In this document: positions 35,204 through 44,271 of the stretch, one piece after another
How the letters are laid out: each line of letters begins with the position of its first letter
Numbering within the stretch: the stretch's first letter is position 1
Assembly: GCF_006539525.1 (NCBI RefSeq)
Contig: NZ_BJNE01000003.1
Coordinates: forward strand, 1-64,000
DNA length: 64,000 bases
Direction of reading: 5' to 3'
Origin: Glutamicibacter nicotianae
GTDB taxonomy: Bacteria > Actinomycetota > Actinomycetes > Actinomycetales > Micrococcaceae
Program-made: the position numbers and the translations under genes
Notes under the pieces: model-generated
What the model saw: only the letters and a program-made list of their open reading frames with translations
The model's database searches: none
Told to the model about the DNA's origin: nothing

Positions 35204-36217
35204 CTAGCGGGTGAAAATTCGCTGGTGCACGTCGAGGATGAACGGCTCCTTGATCCGGTTGTAGTCCATGACCAGTCCATTTTCGCCATCGCTCGCAGCC
35301 AGCGCACGGGCAGCGTTCCGCTTGACCGAGGCATATGCCAGGCGGTCAGTTTCGTTGTGTTTCAGATGCTCGCGGAAAATCAGGTGCCGCAGGTACTCGG
35401 GGCTTCCCGCGCTGAAGACATGGATATTGGCTTCGGGAAGCAATGAACCGGCAACCGGCTTGAGCATGCGGTGGCCGTACCACCCGGGTTCGCGGTGCCA
35501 GAGAATGATGCCGGTGGAATCCAGCGCTGGGACGTAGAACGCTTCCTGGTTCGCATCGGGGACCAGCAAGATGATGTCGATGATCGGCTTGGATGGAAGG
35601 CCTGGAACGGACGTGGAACCGGTGTGCTCAATGGCCAGCGCGGTGGAACCCAGTGCATCGGCGATCTGATCGCGCAGGCGGTGGAAGTCCTTGGCCCACT
35701 GTTCGGCCGGTTCGGCAATCGCGATCAGTCCGCGCATCAGTTCGCCGCCGACAGCCTCGTATCCCGGATCTTCTTCCGGCTGGCTGGTCAGCAGCGGGTA
35801 GCAGGGCAAGGTGCACAGGTACCGCTGGGCCTCCGGCCAGCGCGGGTCGGCAGCCGACGGCGAGACGAGGCAACCGAGCGCACGGTAGAAGCCCACCGCA
35901 TCATCATCGGTGGTGGCCCAGACGTTCTTCTGGTGGGTGTCGCGCAGTCCAGCCAGCAGGGCGGAGCCCAGGCCCTGTCCTTGCAGTGCTGGATCGACGG
36001 CAAGATATTCGACGCAGATCGCGTAGCTATCGCTGTGCCGGTAGGCGGCCAGTGCCGTGACGTCGCCTGAGGCAGTCGTGCTGGCAAGGACCTCGAGTCC
36101 TTCGCATTCATCGAGCAGCGTTTCAAGCGCCTGCTCGCTGGCAGGTTCGGCGGCCAGCACCAGCAAGCGGCGTACCGCAGGGTCGTTGCGGTGGTCGCTG
36201 ATCTTGATGTGGTGCAT
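35204..36217 (-). CDS. GNAT acetyltransferase-GrpB (UPF0157) fusion
   Basis: Two domains in one 337-residue chain. Residues 1-120 are a GNAT N-acetyltransferase with the acetyl-CoA loop VDPALQGQGLGSALL (about 73-87) and the C-terminal GFYRALGC motif. Residues 165-337 are a GrpB/UPF0157 domain, a nucleotidyltransferase-like fold, with IEHTGSTSVPGLPSKPIIDI (about 195-214) where GS and DxD-type residues are kept. No stop or frameshift separates them. Substrates are unknown; the fusion suggests that both act on one small molecule. GGAGGAA precedes the ATG. Confidence 0.82.
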   Translation of the reverse strand: MHHIKISDHRNDPAVRRLLVLAAEPASEQALETLLDECEGLEVLASTTASGDVTALAAYRHSDSYAICVEYLAVDPALQGQGLGSALLAGLRDTHQKNVWATTDDDAVGFYRALGCLVSPSAADPRWPEAQRYLCTLPCYPLLTSQPEEDPGYEAVGGELMRGLIAIAEPAEQWAKDFHRLRDQIADALGSTALAIEHTGSTSVPGLPSKPIIDIILLVPDANQEAFYVPALDSTGIILWHREPGWYGHRMLKPVAGSLLPEANIHVFSAGSPEYLRHLIFREHLKHNETDRLAYASVKRNAARALAASDGENGLVMDYNRIKEPFILDVHQRIFTR

Positions 36218-36237
36218 GGCCGCCGTTCCTCCGGTTG

Positions 36238-38391
36238 TCAGATTTCTTCAGTGCATCCCAGCGCATCCAAGGCGAAGGAATAGTCCCACGCACGGGACTT
36301 CCAGGACTCGTAGCGCCCCGACGCGCCGCCGTGCCCGCCATCCATCTCGGTCTTCAGCACAATCGGTTCCTGCCCGGTGCCGATTTCACGCAGCTTGGCC
36401 ACCCATTTGGCTGGCTCTACGTACAGTACACGGGTGTCGTTCAGCGAGGTGACCGCAGCGATCTTCGGGTAGTCCTGTGCCGTGACATTTTCGTAAGGGC
36501 TGTAGGACTTCATGTAGTCGTAGACCTCCTTGCTCTCGATCGGGTTGCCCCATTCTTCCCATTCCAAGGCCGACAGCGGCAGCTCTGGATCAAGGATGGA
36601 GGTCAACGCATCGACGAAAGGCACCTGTGCGATGATCGCCGTGTACAGTTGCGGGGCCATATTCGCGATGGCTCCCATCAGCAGTCCGCCGGCCGAACCG
36701 CCCAGAGCGGCGATGCGCTGCGGATCGGCCCAGCCGGAATCGAGCAGGTACTTGGTGGAATCAATGAAGTCGGTGAAGGTGTTCTTCTTGTGCAGCTTCT
36801 TGCCCTGCAGGTACCAGTTGCGGCCGAGCTCTCCGCCGCCGCGCACGTGGGCGATGACAAAGACCACGCCGCGATCCAGCACGCTCAAGCGGGGGATGCC
36901 GAAACCAGGATCCATGGAAGCCTCGTAGGAGCCGTAGCCGTAGATCAGCACCGGCTGGGGAACCGAGGTATCCAGGTCGGCCCGGCGCATGATGGTCAAG
37001 GGAATCCTGGTGCCATCGGCCGCGGTGGCCCACTCGCGCGTGGACAGGTACTTGGCCGGGTCGAAGTTGTTCACCGGAGTCTGCTTGCGCAGCACCAGCG
37101 ACTGGTCTTCCAGCCACAGGTCGTAGACGCGTGCGGGGGTGAAGTCAGCGGTATAGCCGATGCGGATCAACGGCGCCTCCAATTCGGCGAAGGTCGCCGA
37201 GGCGGTGAACAGCTCATCCTCGAAGTCCGGTTCAATAGCCGGCTGCTGGGCTTCGGTGCCCAAGCCGTCCAAGGCAAGCAGCTGGACGCGCTCGCAGGTG
37301 TCGCGGCGAACCGAGAGCACCACGTGCGAACCGGTAATTGCCGTGCCTTCGATCTTGACGGTGTCCTCATGGGCCACCACGGTGCTCCACTGGGCGGGGT
37401 CGGTGTTCTCTCCCAGCTGGTTCACGGAAGCCAGCGACACCATATTGTTCGGTGCTTCATGGTCGTGGGTGATTAACGCCTGGCCAGCGCCCGGCATCAG
37501 ATCGATTCCGTGCAGCAGGCGCAAGCTGCGCGGCACCAGGAGGGCTACTGCCGCCGAAGGATCGAGCAGGTCCAGCATGCTGGTTTCGGCGAATTCGGAG
37601 TTGCCGCTGGAGATCATCAGCGTCTTGCGGTCCGGGCTCAGATCGAAGCCGAGCCACATGCCTGGATCAGTCTCTTCGAAAATGATCTTGTCGTCCGCTG
37701 GGAGGGTGCCCAGCCGGTGGGTGCGGATCTGGTGCGGCCGCCAAGTCTCGTCAACTACCGTATAGAAGATCGTTGAAGAATCCGGCGAGAAGGCCAGCCC
37801 GTAGAACACCCCTTCAATGGTGTCTTCCAGCAGCTTGCCGGTTTCCAGGTCCTTGATGAACAGGGTGAACCGTTCATCGCCGGCATTGTCGACGCAGTAG
37901 GCGAGCAGGTTGCCGTCCTCATTCAGGGCCATGCCGCCGAGCGAGAAGAACGGCTGCCCTTCGGCCAATGCGTTGCCGTCGAGCAGCACCTCTTCGGCAG
38001 GCAGCGCGGTTTCCGGGTCGATGACCGGGGGCGTCCAGTCGGCCACCAGGTCCCCGGTGTCCGAGGCTTTGACACGGCACTGGATCGTGTAGGGCTTGCC
38101 TTCGGCCGAACGGGTGAAGTACCACCAGCCGCGGCGGCGCACCGGAACCGACAGGTCGGTTTCAACGGTGCGGCCCTTGATCTCGCTGAACAAGGCATCG
38201 CGCAACGGCTGCTGGCCAGCGGTAATGGTGTCGGTGTACTCGTTCTCCGCAGTCAGGTGGGCGATGACCTCCGGGTTGGATTTCTCGCGCAGCCATTCGT
38301 AGTTGTCGATGAAGTCGTCGCCGTGGAAGCTGCGGGTGGTGGGCAGCTTCGCGGCACGAGGAACATTTGCGGTCAATGATTCAGGAGTCAT
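36238..38391 (-). CDS. ptrB: Oligopeptidase B (S9 family serine peptidase)
   Basis: Cytoplasmic prolyl-oligopeptidase-family enzyme that cleaves short peptides after basic residues. From ATG 38391 it has 717 residues: an N-terminal beta-propeller (to about 430) and an alpha/beta hydrolase domain with the Ser nucleophile in LGGSAGGLLMG (near residue 565), Asp in SLNDTRVLYVEP and His in EMDGGHGGASGR. YGYGSYEASMDPGF is the S9 oxyanion region. Starts 20 bases upstream of the GNAT-GrpB gene and may be co-transcribed with it. Confidence 0.93.
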   Translation of the reverse strand: MTPESLTANVPRAAKLPTTRSFHGDDFIDNYEWLREKSNPEVIAHLTAENEYTDTITAGQQPLRDALFSEIKGRTVETDLSVPVRRRGWWYFTRSAEGKPYTIQCRVKASDTGDLVADWTPPVIDPETALPAEEVLLDGNALAEGQPFFSLGGMALNEDGNLLAYCVDNAGDERFTLFIKDLETGKLLEDTIEGVFYGLAFSPDSSTIFYTVVDETWRPHQIRTHRLGTLPADDKIIFEETDPGMWLGFDLSPDRKTLMISSGNSEFAETSMLDLLDPSAAVALLVPRSLRLLHGIDLMPGAGQALITHDHEAPNNMVSLASVNQLGENTDPAQWSTVVAHEDTVKIEGTAITGSHVVLSVRRDTCERVQLLALDGLGTEAQQPAIEPDFEDELFTASATFAELEAPLIRIGYTADFTPARVYDLWLEDQSLVLRKQTPVNNFDPAKYLSTREWATAADGTRIPLTIMRRADLDTSVPQPVLIYGYGSYEASMDPGFGIPRLSVLDRGVVFVIAHVRGGGELGRNWYLQGKKLHKKNTFTDFIDSTKYLLDSGWADPQRIAALGGSAGGLLMGAIANMAPQLYTAIIAQVPFVDALTSILDPELPLSALEWEEWGNPIESKEVYDYMKSYSPYENVTAQDYPKIAAVTSLNDTRVLYVEPAKWVAKLREIGTGQEPIVLKTEMDGGHGGASGRYESWKSRAWDYSFALDALGCTEEI

Positions 38392-38593
38392 ACCACTATT
38401 CAATCCCACCGCCGATGCTTGCGGGGGTAGCTATGCTCAGCGCGGACAGAACCGCGGTTTCAAACCGGTAACGATGCAAGTGCAGGCGAGTCGTGGGGTA
38501 CCGGCTAGGCTTTATTCGTCCTAGGCTTGCAGGCAGAACGTATCATCTGCACCTTGGGCCATTCGCCCTTCAGCACGAGAAAGCGATTCATCA

Positions 38594-40060
38594 GTGGAAA
38601 AGAAAAGAACAGCTGCCCCCGCCGGGCGCCTAGCCAGGTGGATAGCCGCGGCTGCCATCGGTTTGATGGCATTGGTCGTGGGCGCACCGTCGGCTCTGGC
38701 CCAAGGCAGTGAAAGCGTCGAGGGCCAAACCTATGTCATCGGCACGGATACGACGTTCGCGCCGTTCGAGTTCCGCCAGAACGGCGAGCTGACCGGTATC
38801 GACATGGATTTGCTGCGCGCCATTGCCGAAGACCAGGGATTTGAAGTCGAAATCAGGTCCTTGGGCTTCAACGCCGCCTTGGCAGCCCTCTCCTCCAACC
38901 AGGTGGACGGCGTGATCGCCGGCATGTCGATTACCGACGAGCGCAAGGAGATCTACGACTTCTCCGAGCCCTACTTCGAGTCCGGCGTCCAGATGGCTGT
39001 CGCTGCGAACAATGACGAGATCACCAGCTATGAGGACTTGAAGGGCAAGACCGTTGTCGCCAAGACCGGCGCCGAGGGCGAGACCTACGCCAAGTCCATT
39101 GCCGAGGAATACGGCTTCCAGGTCAAGTCCCTGGATCAGTCGGCCACCATGTACGAATCGGTCAAGGCCGGCTCCGCCGTTGCCGTTTTCGATGACTACC
39201 CGGTGCTGGCCTACGGCATCGCCCAGGGCAATGGCCTGAAGACCGTCACCGACAAGGTTCCTGGCGGTTCCTACGGCTTCGCTGTGAACAAGGGCGAGAA
39301 CACCGCGCTGCTGGCGGCCTTCAATGACGGGCTGGCCGAGCTGAAGGCCAGCGGAGAGTACCAGCAGATCCTGGACTCCTACCTTGCCGATCCGACCGCG
39401 GCGCAACCGAGCAACTTCTTCGATCTGCTGGTCAAGTCCATGCCGGCGCTGATGACCGGTTTGTGGCACACCCTGCTGGTGACAGCGATTTCCTTCGCCA
39501 TCGCGATGGCGTTGGGCCTGATCTTCGGATTCATGAAGATCTCCGGGAACATCGTGCTGCGCGGCATCGCCACGACCTTCGTGAACATCTTCCGCGGCAC
39601 CCCGCTGCTGCTCTGGGCATTCATGTTCTACTTCGGCCTTCCGCAGCTGACCGGCTGGGAGATCAGCGTCTGGACTGCTGGTGTGCTGACGCTGTCCCTG
39701 AACGCCGGCGCCTATGTCGCCGAAATTGTTCGCGGCGGCATCCAGTCGGTGGATCCAGGCCAGCTCGAAGCGTCCCGTTCGCTGGGCCTGGGCTACGGGA
39801 AGTCGATGCAGAAGGTCGTGATCCCGCAGGCCTTCAAGATGATGACCCCGTCGCTGATCAACCAGCTGATCATCAGCCTGAAGGACTCCTCGCTGCTGCT
39901 GGCTATCGGCTTCACAGAGCTGCTCTACCAGGGCCAGCAGATCTACGCGGCGAACTTCCGTGTCACTGAAACCCTGCTGATCGTCGGCATCATCTACTTC
40001 ATCGCCATCATGGCGCTGACCAAGTTGGCAAATTATGCCGATCGGAGGTTCAACAAGTGA
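38594..40060 (+). CDS. Amino-acid ABC transporter, fused binding protein and permease
   Basis: A single 488-residue chain combining a signal peptide (about 1-36, ending ALA), a family 3 solute-binding domain (about 45-270; [20 protein letters not shown]) and a HisM-type permease domain (about 285-488) with EAA loop [21 protein letters not shown]. Tethered binding domains of this type are known from Gram-positive glutamine importers such as GlnP. Polar amino acid, perhaps glutamine, is likely. GTG start; overlaps the ATPase gene by 4 bases. Confidence 0.88.
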   Translation: MEKKRTAAPAGRLARWIAAAAIGLMALVVGAPSALAQGSESVEGQTYVIGTDTTFAPFEFRQNGELTGIDMDLLRAIAEDQGFEVEIRSLGFNAALAALSSNQVDGVIAGMSITDERKEIYDFSEPYFESGVQMAVAANNDEITSYEDLKGKTVVAKTGAEGETYAKSIAEEYGFQVKSLDQSATMYESVKAGSAVAVFDDYPVLAYGIAQGNGLKTVTDKVPGGSYGFAVNKGENTALLAAFNDGLAELKASGEYQQILDSYLADPTAAQPSNFFDLLVKSMPALMTGLWHTLLVTAISFAIAMALGLIFGFMKISGNIVLRGIATTFVNIFRGTPLLLWAFMFYFGLPQLTGWEISVWTAGVLTLSLNAGAYVAEIVRGGIQSVDPGQLEASRSLGLGYGKSMQKVVIPQAFKMMTPSLINQLIISLKDSSLLLAIGFTELLYQGQQIYAANFRVTETLLIVGIIYFIAIMALTKLANYADRRFNK

Positions 40061-40812
40061 GCACCTCAACCGTGCAAAGCGACAACGTGAAGATCCAGGT
40101 CAAGGACCTGCACAAGTCCTTCGGGTCCAACAATGTGCTCAAGGGCATCGACATGGACGTGCGCGAAGGCGAAGTGGTGTGCGTGATCGGACCGTCGGGG
40201 TCCGGCAAGTCCACCTTGCTGCGTTGCCTGAACAAGCTCGAGGACATCACCTCAGGCAAGGTCGTCGTGGACGGCTTCGATGTCACCGATCCGAAGGTGG
40301 ATATCAACGAGGTGCGCCGCCATGTGGGCATGGTGTTCCAGCACTTCAACCTGTTCCCTCATATGAGCGTCGAAGAGAACATCATGCTGGCGCCGGTCGA
40401 GCTCAAGAAGATGGGCAAGGCCGAAGCGCGGGAGCGTGCCCTGGAGCTCTTGGAACGCGTTGGCCTGCGCGAGAAGGCCAACGCCCGTCCGGCCTCGCTT
40501 TCCGGCGGCCAGAAGCAGCGTGTGGCGATCGCCCGCGCGCTGGCTATGGCTCCGGGCATCATGCTCTTCGACGAGGCGACCAGCGCTCTCGATCCCGAGA
40601 TGGTCGGCGAAGTGCTGCAGGTCATCAAGGAGCTCGCCGATACAGGAATGACCATGGTCCTGGTGACGCACGAGATGGGCTTCGCACGTGAAGTAGCCGA
40701 CCGGGTGGTCTTCATGGCTGACGGAGTTGTCTGCGAGCAGGGCGAGCCTGAACAGTTGTTCGGCAATCCGCAGCAGGCGCGCACTCAGGACTTCTTGTCC
40801 AAGGTCCTCTAG
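40057..40812 (+). CDS. Polar amino-acid ABC transporter ATPase
   Basis: Cytoplasmic ATP-binding subunit, 251 residues: Walker [10 protein letters not shown] (about residues 44-52), Q-loop [11 protein letters not shown], signature LSGGQKQR (about 148-155), Walker [15 protein letters not shown] and switch His in VTHEMGF. GlnQ/HisP type. GTG start with CGGAGG upstream. Partner of the fused binding protein-permease. Confidence 0.92.
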   Translation: MSTSTVQSDNVKIQVKDLHKSFGSNNVLKGIDMDVREGEVVCVIGPSGSGKSTLLRCLNKLEDITSGKVVVDGFDVTDPKVDINEVRRHVGMVFQHFNLFPHMSVEENIMLAPVELKKMGKAEARERALELLERVGLREKANARPASLSGGQKQRVAIARALAMAPGIMLFDEATSALDPEMVGEVLQVIKELADTGMTMVLVTHEMGFAREVADRVVFMADGVVCEQGEPEQLFGNPQQARTQDFLSKVL

Positions 40813-40836
40813 GCAGCAGCCGCACAGCCGGCCGGA

Positions 40837-40888
40837 AACCGTGCTGTCCGCAACTAGTTGAATCTGGTTGCGGGCAGCACGGTTTTTT
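40837..40888 (+). terminator. Terminator of ABC transporter operon
   Basis: 18-bp stem with one mismatch (40837-40854 with 40867-40884), followed by TTTTC. Confidence 0.88.
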
Positions 40889-40924
40889 CGTGACAAAGCT
40901 TACGCGGCAAATCCCTTCATATTA

Positions 40925-40936
40925 TTGAAGTTTCAA
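40925..40936. promoter_or_regulatory. Inverted repeat upstream of DoxX gene
   Basis: TTGAA-GT-TTCAA, about 75 bases before the ATG, in AT-rich promoter-like DNA. It resembles MarR-type sites often found before doxX genes, but no regulator gene is adjacent. Confidence 0.35.
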
Positions 40937-41010
40937 CTAATTTTCCAATAGGGTTGGGGCAGTAAATGAATGGGACTTGTCCCTGCATCTCAATCCTTAG
41001 GAGTTCACTA

Positions 41011-41460
41011 ATGTCCGCTCTGGAAAATAGCGCAGGCCTGCAGACCGCTGCCCGCACCCTGCTTCGCTTTGCTTTCGGTTTCCTCTTTCTGGCCCACGGC
41101 TGGCAGAAGTACTTCCAGTTCACCATCGAGGGGACTACCGCTGCCTTTGGGCAGATGGGTGTTCCTGCCGCCAACCTGCTTGCCCCGCTGGCTGCAACCT
41201 TGGAGATCGCTGGTGGTCCCGCGATTATCCTTGGCCTGCTGACTCGCGTGTTCGCAGGCCTGTTGGGGGTGCAGATGATCGTCGCGCTGTTCATGGTTCA
41301 CGCTGCAGGTGGAGTCTTCGTGGAAAATGGCGGTTTCGAGCTCGTCTTGGCACTGGCTGCCGGCGCACTGGCACTGCTTCTGGTGGGCCCTGGCCGGATC
41401 TCGCTTGATGCGCTGATCTTCAAGGGCAAGAAGGCGGACAAGGTGCTCGTCAAGGCCTAA
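41011..41460 (+). CDS. DoxX family membrane protein
   Basis: A 149-residue protein with four membrane segments (about 12-34, 50-72, 76-98, 103-125) and the DoxX pattern LLRFAFGFLFLAHGWQKY near the N terminus and LEIAGGPAIILGLLTR in the middle. DoxX proteins are linked to thiol and oxidative stress in mycobacteria. TTAGGAG lies 7 bases before the ATG. Monocistronic, just upstream of the paaA operon but separated by a terminator. Confidence 0.85.
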   Translation: MSALENSAGLQTAARTLLRFAFGFLFLAHGWQKYFQFTIEGTTAAFGQMGVPAANLLAPLAATLEIAGGPAIILGLLTRVFAGLLGVQMIVALFMVHAAGGVFVENGGFELVLALAAGALALLLVGPGRISLDALIFKGKKADKVLVKA

Positions 41461-41474
41461 GCCCCAGCTTTCGC

Positions 41475-41505
41475 AAACCCCGGGAAATCTTTCCCGGGGT
41501 TTTGT
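41475..41505 (+). terminator. Terminator of DoxX gene
   Basis: AAACCCCGGGAAA with TTTCCCGGGGTTT (13-bp stem, 2-base loop), then TGTTG. Confidence 0.8.
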
Positions 41506-41527
41506 TGCGCCTGGAGGCGGGTTCATG

Positions 41528-41557
41528 TTGACGTGATCGAGCGCACTCTGACATACT
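41528..41557 (+). promoter_or_regulatory. Promoter of paaABCDEG
   Basis: TTGACG (41528-41533), 18-base spacer, CATACT (41552-41557). The -10 lies inside the PaaR-type palindrome. Confidence 0.55.
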
Positions 41558-41573
41558 GAACGAACGGTCAGTA
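41554..41573. promoter_or_regulatory. Candidate PaaR operator, paaA unit
   Basis: Best copy of the motif: TACTGAACGAACGGTCAGTA, inside a 24-bp palindrome (41552-41575) with outer arms CATACTGA and TCAGTATG. Overlaps the -10, 28 bases before the ATG. Confidence 0.75.
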
Positions 41574-41601
41574 TGTAATTTGTTTTCGATGAGGTGAACC
41601 C

Positions 41602-42588
41602 ATGGCCCCGACCACACCGCAGGAGCCGGGACTGAGTGCCGTCCCGAGCTACGAAGAAGAGCAGTCCCAAGCGCGTTTCGACGCCTTGATCGATCAGGAC
41701 TCCCGCGTCGAGCCACGCGACTGGATGCCTGAGAAGTACCGCAAGACCCTCAGCCGCCAGATCTCGCAGCACGCGCACTCCGAAATCATCGGCATGCAGC
41801 CTGAAGCGAACTGGATTACCCGCGCTCCATCGCTGAAGCGCAAGTCCATTCTGATGGCCAAGGTGCAGGACGAAGCCGGTCACGGCCTCTACCTCTATTC
41901 GGCCGCCGAGACCTTGGGCACCACCCGCGACGAGTACAACGAGCAGCTGCTCTCCGGCAAGGCCAAGTACTCCTCGATCTTCAACTACCCCGCACGCACA
42001 TGGGCGGACATGGGTGCTATCGGCTGGCTGGTCGATGGGGCGGCCATCGCCAACCAGGTTCCGCTGTGCCGTGCTTCCTACGGCCCCTACGGCCGTGCCA
42101 TGGTCCGCGTGTGCAAGGAAGAATCCTTCCACCAGCGCCAGGGCTTCGAGATCCTGCTCTCGCTCTCGCGCGGCACCGAAGCGCAGAAGAAGATGGCCCA
42201 GGATGCCATCAACCGCTTCTACGAGCCAGCCCTGATGATGTTCGGCCCGCCAGATGAGCAGTCGCCGAACTCCCAGCAGTCCATGGCTTGGAAGATCAAG
42301 CGCTTCTCCAACGACGAACTGCGCCAGCGTTTCGTCGGCATGATCGCCGAACAGGTCAAGGTTCTCGGCCTGACCCTGCCGGACCCGGAGCTGCACTTCG
42401 ATGAAGAAAAGAAGCAGTGGATCCACAAGGATCTGAACTGGGACGAATTCATGGCAGTGATCAAGGGCAACGGCCCAGTGAACGCGCAGCGCATGGAACG
42501 CCGACGCGAAGCGCACCGCGAGGGCGCCTGGGTCCGTGAAGCCGCCGCAGCATACGCAGCAAAACAAGCACAAAGTGAGGTTGCCTAG
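41602..42588 (+). CDS. paaA: Phenylacetyl-CoA epoxidase catalytic subunit PaaA
   Basis: Di-iron monooxygenase subunit that forms the ring 1,2-epoxide of phenylacetyl-CoA. It has 328 residues of ferritin-like helices; iron ligands are expected in [19 protein letters not shown] (ExxH) and [11 protein letters not shown] (ExxH). GATGAGGTG lies upstream of the ATG. First of six co-directional genes with overlaps or gaps of 40 bases or less. Confidence 0.95.
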   Translation: MAPTTPQEPGLSAVPSYEEEQSQARFDALIDQDSRVEPRDWMPEKYRKTLSRQISQHAHSEIIGMQPEANWITRAPSLKRKSILMAKVQDEAGHGLYLYSAAETLGTTRDEYNEQLLSGKAKYSSIFNYPARTWADMGAIGWLVDGAAIANQVPLCRASYGPYGRAMVRVCKEESFHQRQGFEILLSLSRGTEAQKKMAQDAINRFYEPALMMFGPPDEQSPNSQQSMAWKIKRFSNDELRQRFVGMIAEQVKVLGLTLPDPELHFDEEKKQWIHKDLNWDEFMAVIKGNGPVNAQRMERRREAHREGAWVREAAAAYAAKQAQSEVA

Positions 42589-42589
42589 C

Positions 42590-42880
42590 ATGAGCCAACA
42601 GAGCAATTGGCCCCTGTGGGAAGTATTTGTCCGTTCATCTCGTGGACTCTCGCACGTCCACGCCGGATCCCTGCATGCACCGGATGCCCAGATGGCCGTG
42701 CGCAACGCCCGCGATCTGTACACCCGTCGCAACGAAGGCGTGTCTCTGTGGGTTGTGAAGTCCACCGACATCATCAGCTCCGACCCTGATGAGAAGGACG
42801 CCTTCTTCGAATCCCCGCAGGGCAAGGACTACCGCCACGCGACCTATTACAAGGCCAGCGAGGGAGTGAAGCACCTGTGA
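42590..42880 (+). CDS. paaB: Phenylacetyl-CoA epoxidase subunit PaaB
   Basis: Small non-catalytic subunit bridging epoxidase heterodimers, 96 residues. It starts with WPLWEVFVRSSRGLSHVHAGS and contains DAQMAVRNARDLYTRRNEG, both characteristic of PaaB. ATG 42590 follows the paaA stop by one base; its stop overlaps the paaC GTG. Confidence 0.93.
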   Translation: MSQQSNWPLWEVFVRSSRGLSHVHAGSLHAPDAQMAVRNARDLYTRRNEGVSLWVVKSTDIISSDPDEKDAFFESPQGKDYRHATYYKASEGVKHL

Positions 42881-43737
42881 AGCACGAAGAACTCGACGAA
42901 GCCCTCGACAGCTTCGGTGATGCGCTGGCTTCGGCCACCCGTGTCACCCCGGGCAACGCCTTGCGCCCGGAAGACATCGCTGTGGACGGCGTCAAGCCGA
43001 GCGAAGAAGTCGCGCAGTACGCACTGACCCTGGGCGATGATGCCCTGATCCTGGCGCAGCGCATGTCGCACTGGATTTCCCGCGCTCCCGAGCTGGAAGA
43101 AGATGTTGCCCTGGGCAACATTGCACTGGACGTCCTGGGCCACGCCCGCTCCTTCCTTACCTACGCCGGGCTGGCGTGGGACAAGACCGAGGACGATCTG
43201 GCCTACTGGCGCGAGGAAGAGGAATTCACCTCGCTGTGGATCGTCGAGCAGCCCAACGGCCACTTCGGCGTCACCATCATCCGCCAGCTGATCGTCTCGA
43301 TCTTCCAGAACCTGCTGTACAAGCAGCTGACCGAATCCAAGGATGAAACCCTGGCTGCCATCTCGGCCAAAGCAGTCAAGGAAGCCGACTACCATCGCGA
43401 CCACGCCATCCAGTGGACCATCCGCCTGGGCCAGGGCACCGAGGAATCGGCCGCCAAGATGCGCCACGCCCTGGAAATCCTGTGGCCGTACGTCGATGAG
43501 ATGTTCCGCGATGAAGAAGTTCACCAGAACCTTGAGGGCATCGCCGTGCTGCCTTCCACCCTGCGCTCCGCGTGGGAGGAAGAAATCACCGCGGTACTGG
43601 ACGCAGCCGGCTTGGAGATCCCTTCCACCGGTCAGGCCATGGCCTACGGCCGCCGTGGCGAGCACTCCGAACACCTGGGCTACCTGTTGGCGGAGATGCA
43701 AGTTCTCGCCCGCAAGCACCCCGGTGCCAGCTGGTAA
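42877..43737 (+). CDS. paaC: Phenylacetyl-CoA epoxidase structural subunit PaaC
   Basis: Structural partner of PaaA with the same helical fold but without its full metal site; 286 residues. Recognisable stretches are ALTLGDDALILAQRMSHWISRAPELEEDVAL (about residues 50-80, the last part conserved among PaaC) and KEADYHRDHA (about 168-177). GTG start overlaps paaB by 4 bases. Confidence 0.93.
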   Translation: MKHEELDEALDSFGDALASATRVTPGNALRPEDIAVDGVKPSEEVAQYALTLGDDALILAQRMSHWISRAPELEEDVALGNIALDVLGHARSFLTYAGLAWDKTEDDLAYWREEEEFTSLWIVEQPNGHFGVTIIRQLIVSIFQNLLYKQLTESKDETLAAISAKAVKEADYHRDHAIQWTIRLGQGTEESAAKMRHALEILWPYVDEMFRDEEVHQNLEGIAVLPSTLRSAWEEEITAVLDAAGLEIPSTGQAMAYGRRGEHSEHLGYLLAEMQVLARKHPGASW

Positions 43738-43773
43738 TTACGCAACTTTTGCCCGAATAAGGGGGAAGCAGTC

Positions 43774-44271
43774 TTGAGCAAAACGATCGCTGACGCCAAG
43801 GATCTGTTCGCTATCGCGTCCAAAGTGACCGACCCGGAAATCCCGGTGCTGTCCATTGCAGACCTGGGAATCCTTCGTGAAGTGAATATGGCCGAGGACG
43901 GAACCGTGCAGGTGGTCATCACCCCAACCTATTCAGGTTGCCCGGCGATGGACGCCATCAATGAAGACCTGTACGCCGTTTTCGGCGATGCCGGATATGA
44001 AAAGGTTGACGTCAAGCTGGTGCTGACCCCAGCGTGGTCAACCGATTGGATGACCGAGGAGGGGAAGAGCAAGCTCGAAGAGTACGGGATCGCTCCACCC
44101 ACCGGCAAGGGCCATGCAGGCCGCGTCACCCTCGGCATGAGCGTGAAGTGCCCGCGGTGCCACTCGCTGAACACGCGTGAGCTGGCCCGGTTCGCCTCGA
44201 CTTCCTGCAAGGCGCTCTACACCTGCAAAGACTGCTTGGAACCCTTCGACTACTTCAAGGTGCTCTCATGA
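43774..44271 (+). CDS. paaD: Phenylacetate epoxidase Fe-S/assembly protein PaaD
   Basis: DUF59/MIP18-type protein, 165 residues, thought to help metal-cluster assembly of the epoxidase. The N-terminal domain has DPEIPVLSIADLGIL and the TYSGCPAMDAI loop (Cys near residue 54). The C-terminal part has a zinc-ribbon-like set of Cys pairs, CPRC (about 127-130) and CKDC (about 151-154). TTG start with GGGGGAAG upstream. Overlaps paaE as ATGA. Confidence 0.92.
   Translation: MSKTIADAKDLFAIASKVTDPEIPVLSIADLGILREVNMAEDGTVQVVITPTYSGCPAMDAINEDLYAVFGDAGYEKVDVKLVLTPAWSTDWMTEEGKSKLEEYGIAPPTGKGHAGRVTLGMSVKCPRCHSLNTRELARFASTSCKALYTCKDCLEPFDYFKVLS

Noticed and set aside
38630-40069. 479-codon minus-strand frame opposite the fused ABC protein
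   Set aside because: Shadow of the real gene; no motif and no ribosome site.
41008-42825. 605-codon minus-strand frame opposite doxX and paaA
   Set aside because: Runs across two real genes, a terminator and a promoter; His- and Gly-rich shadow translation without motifs.
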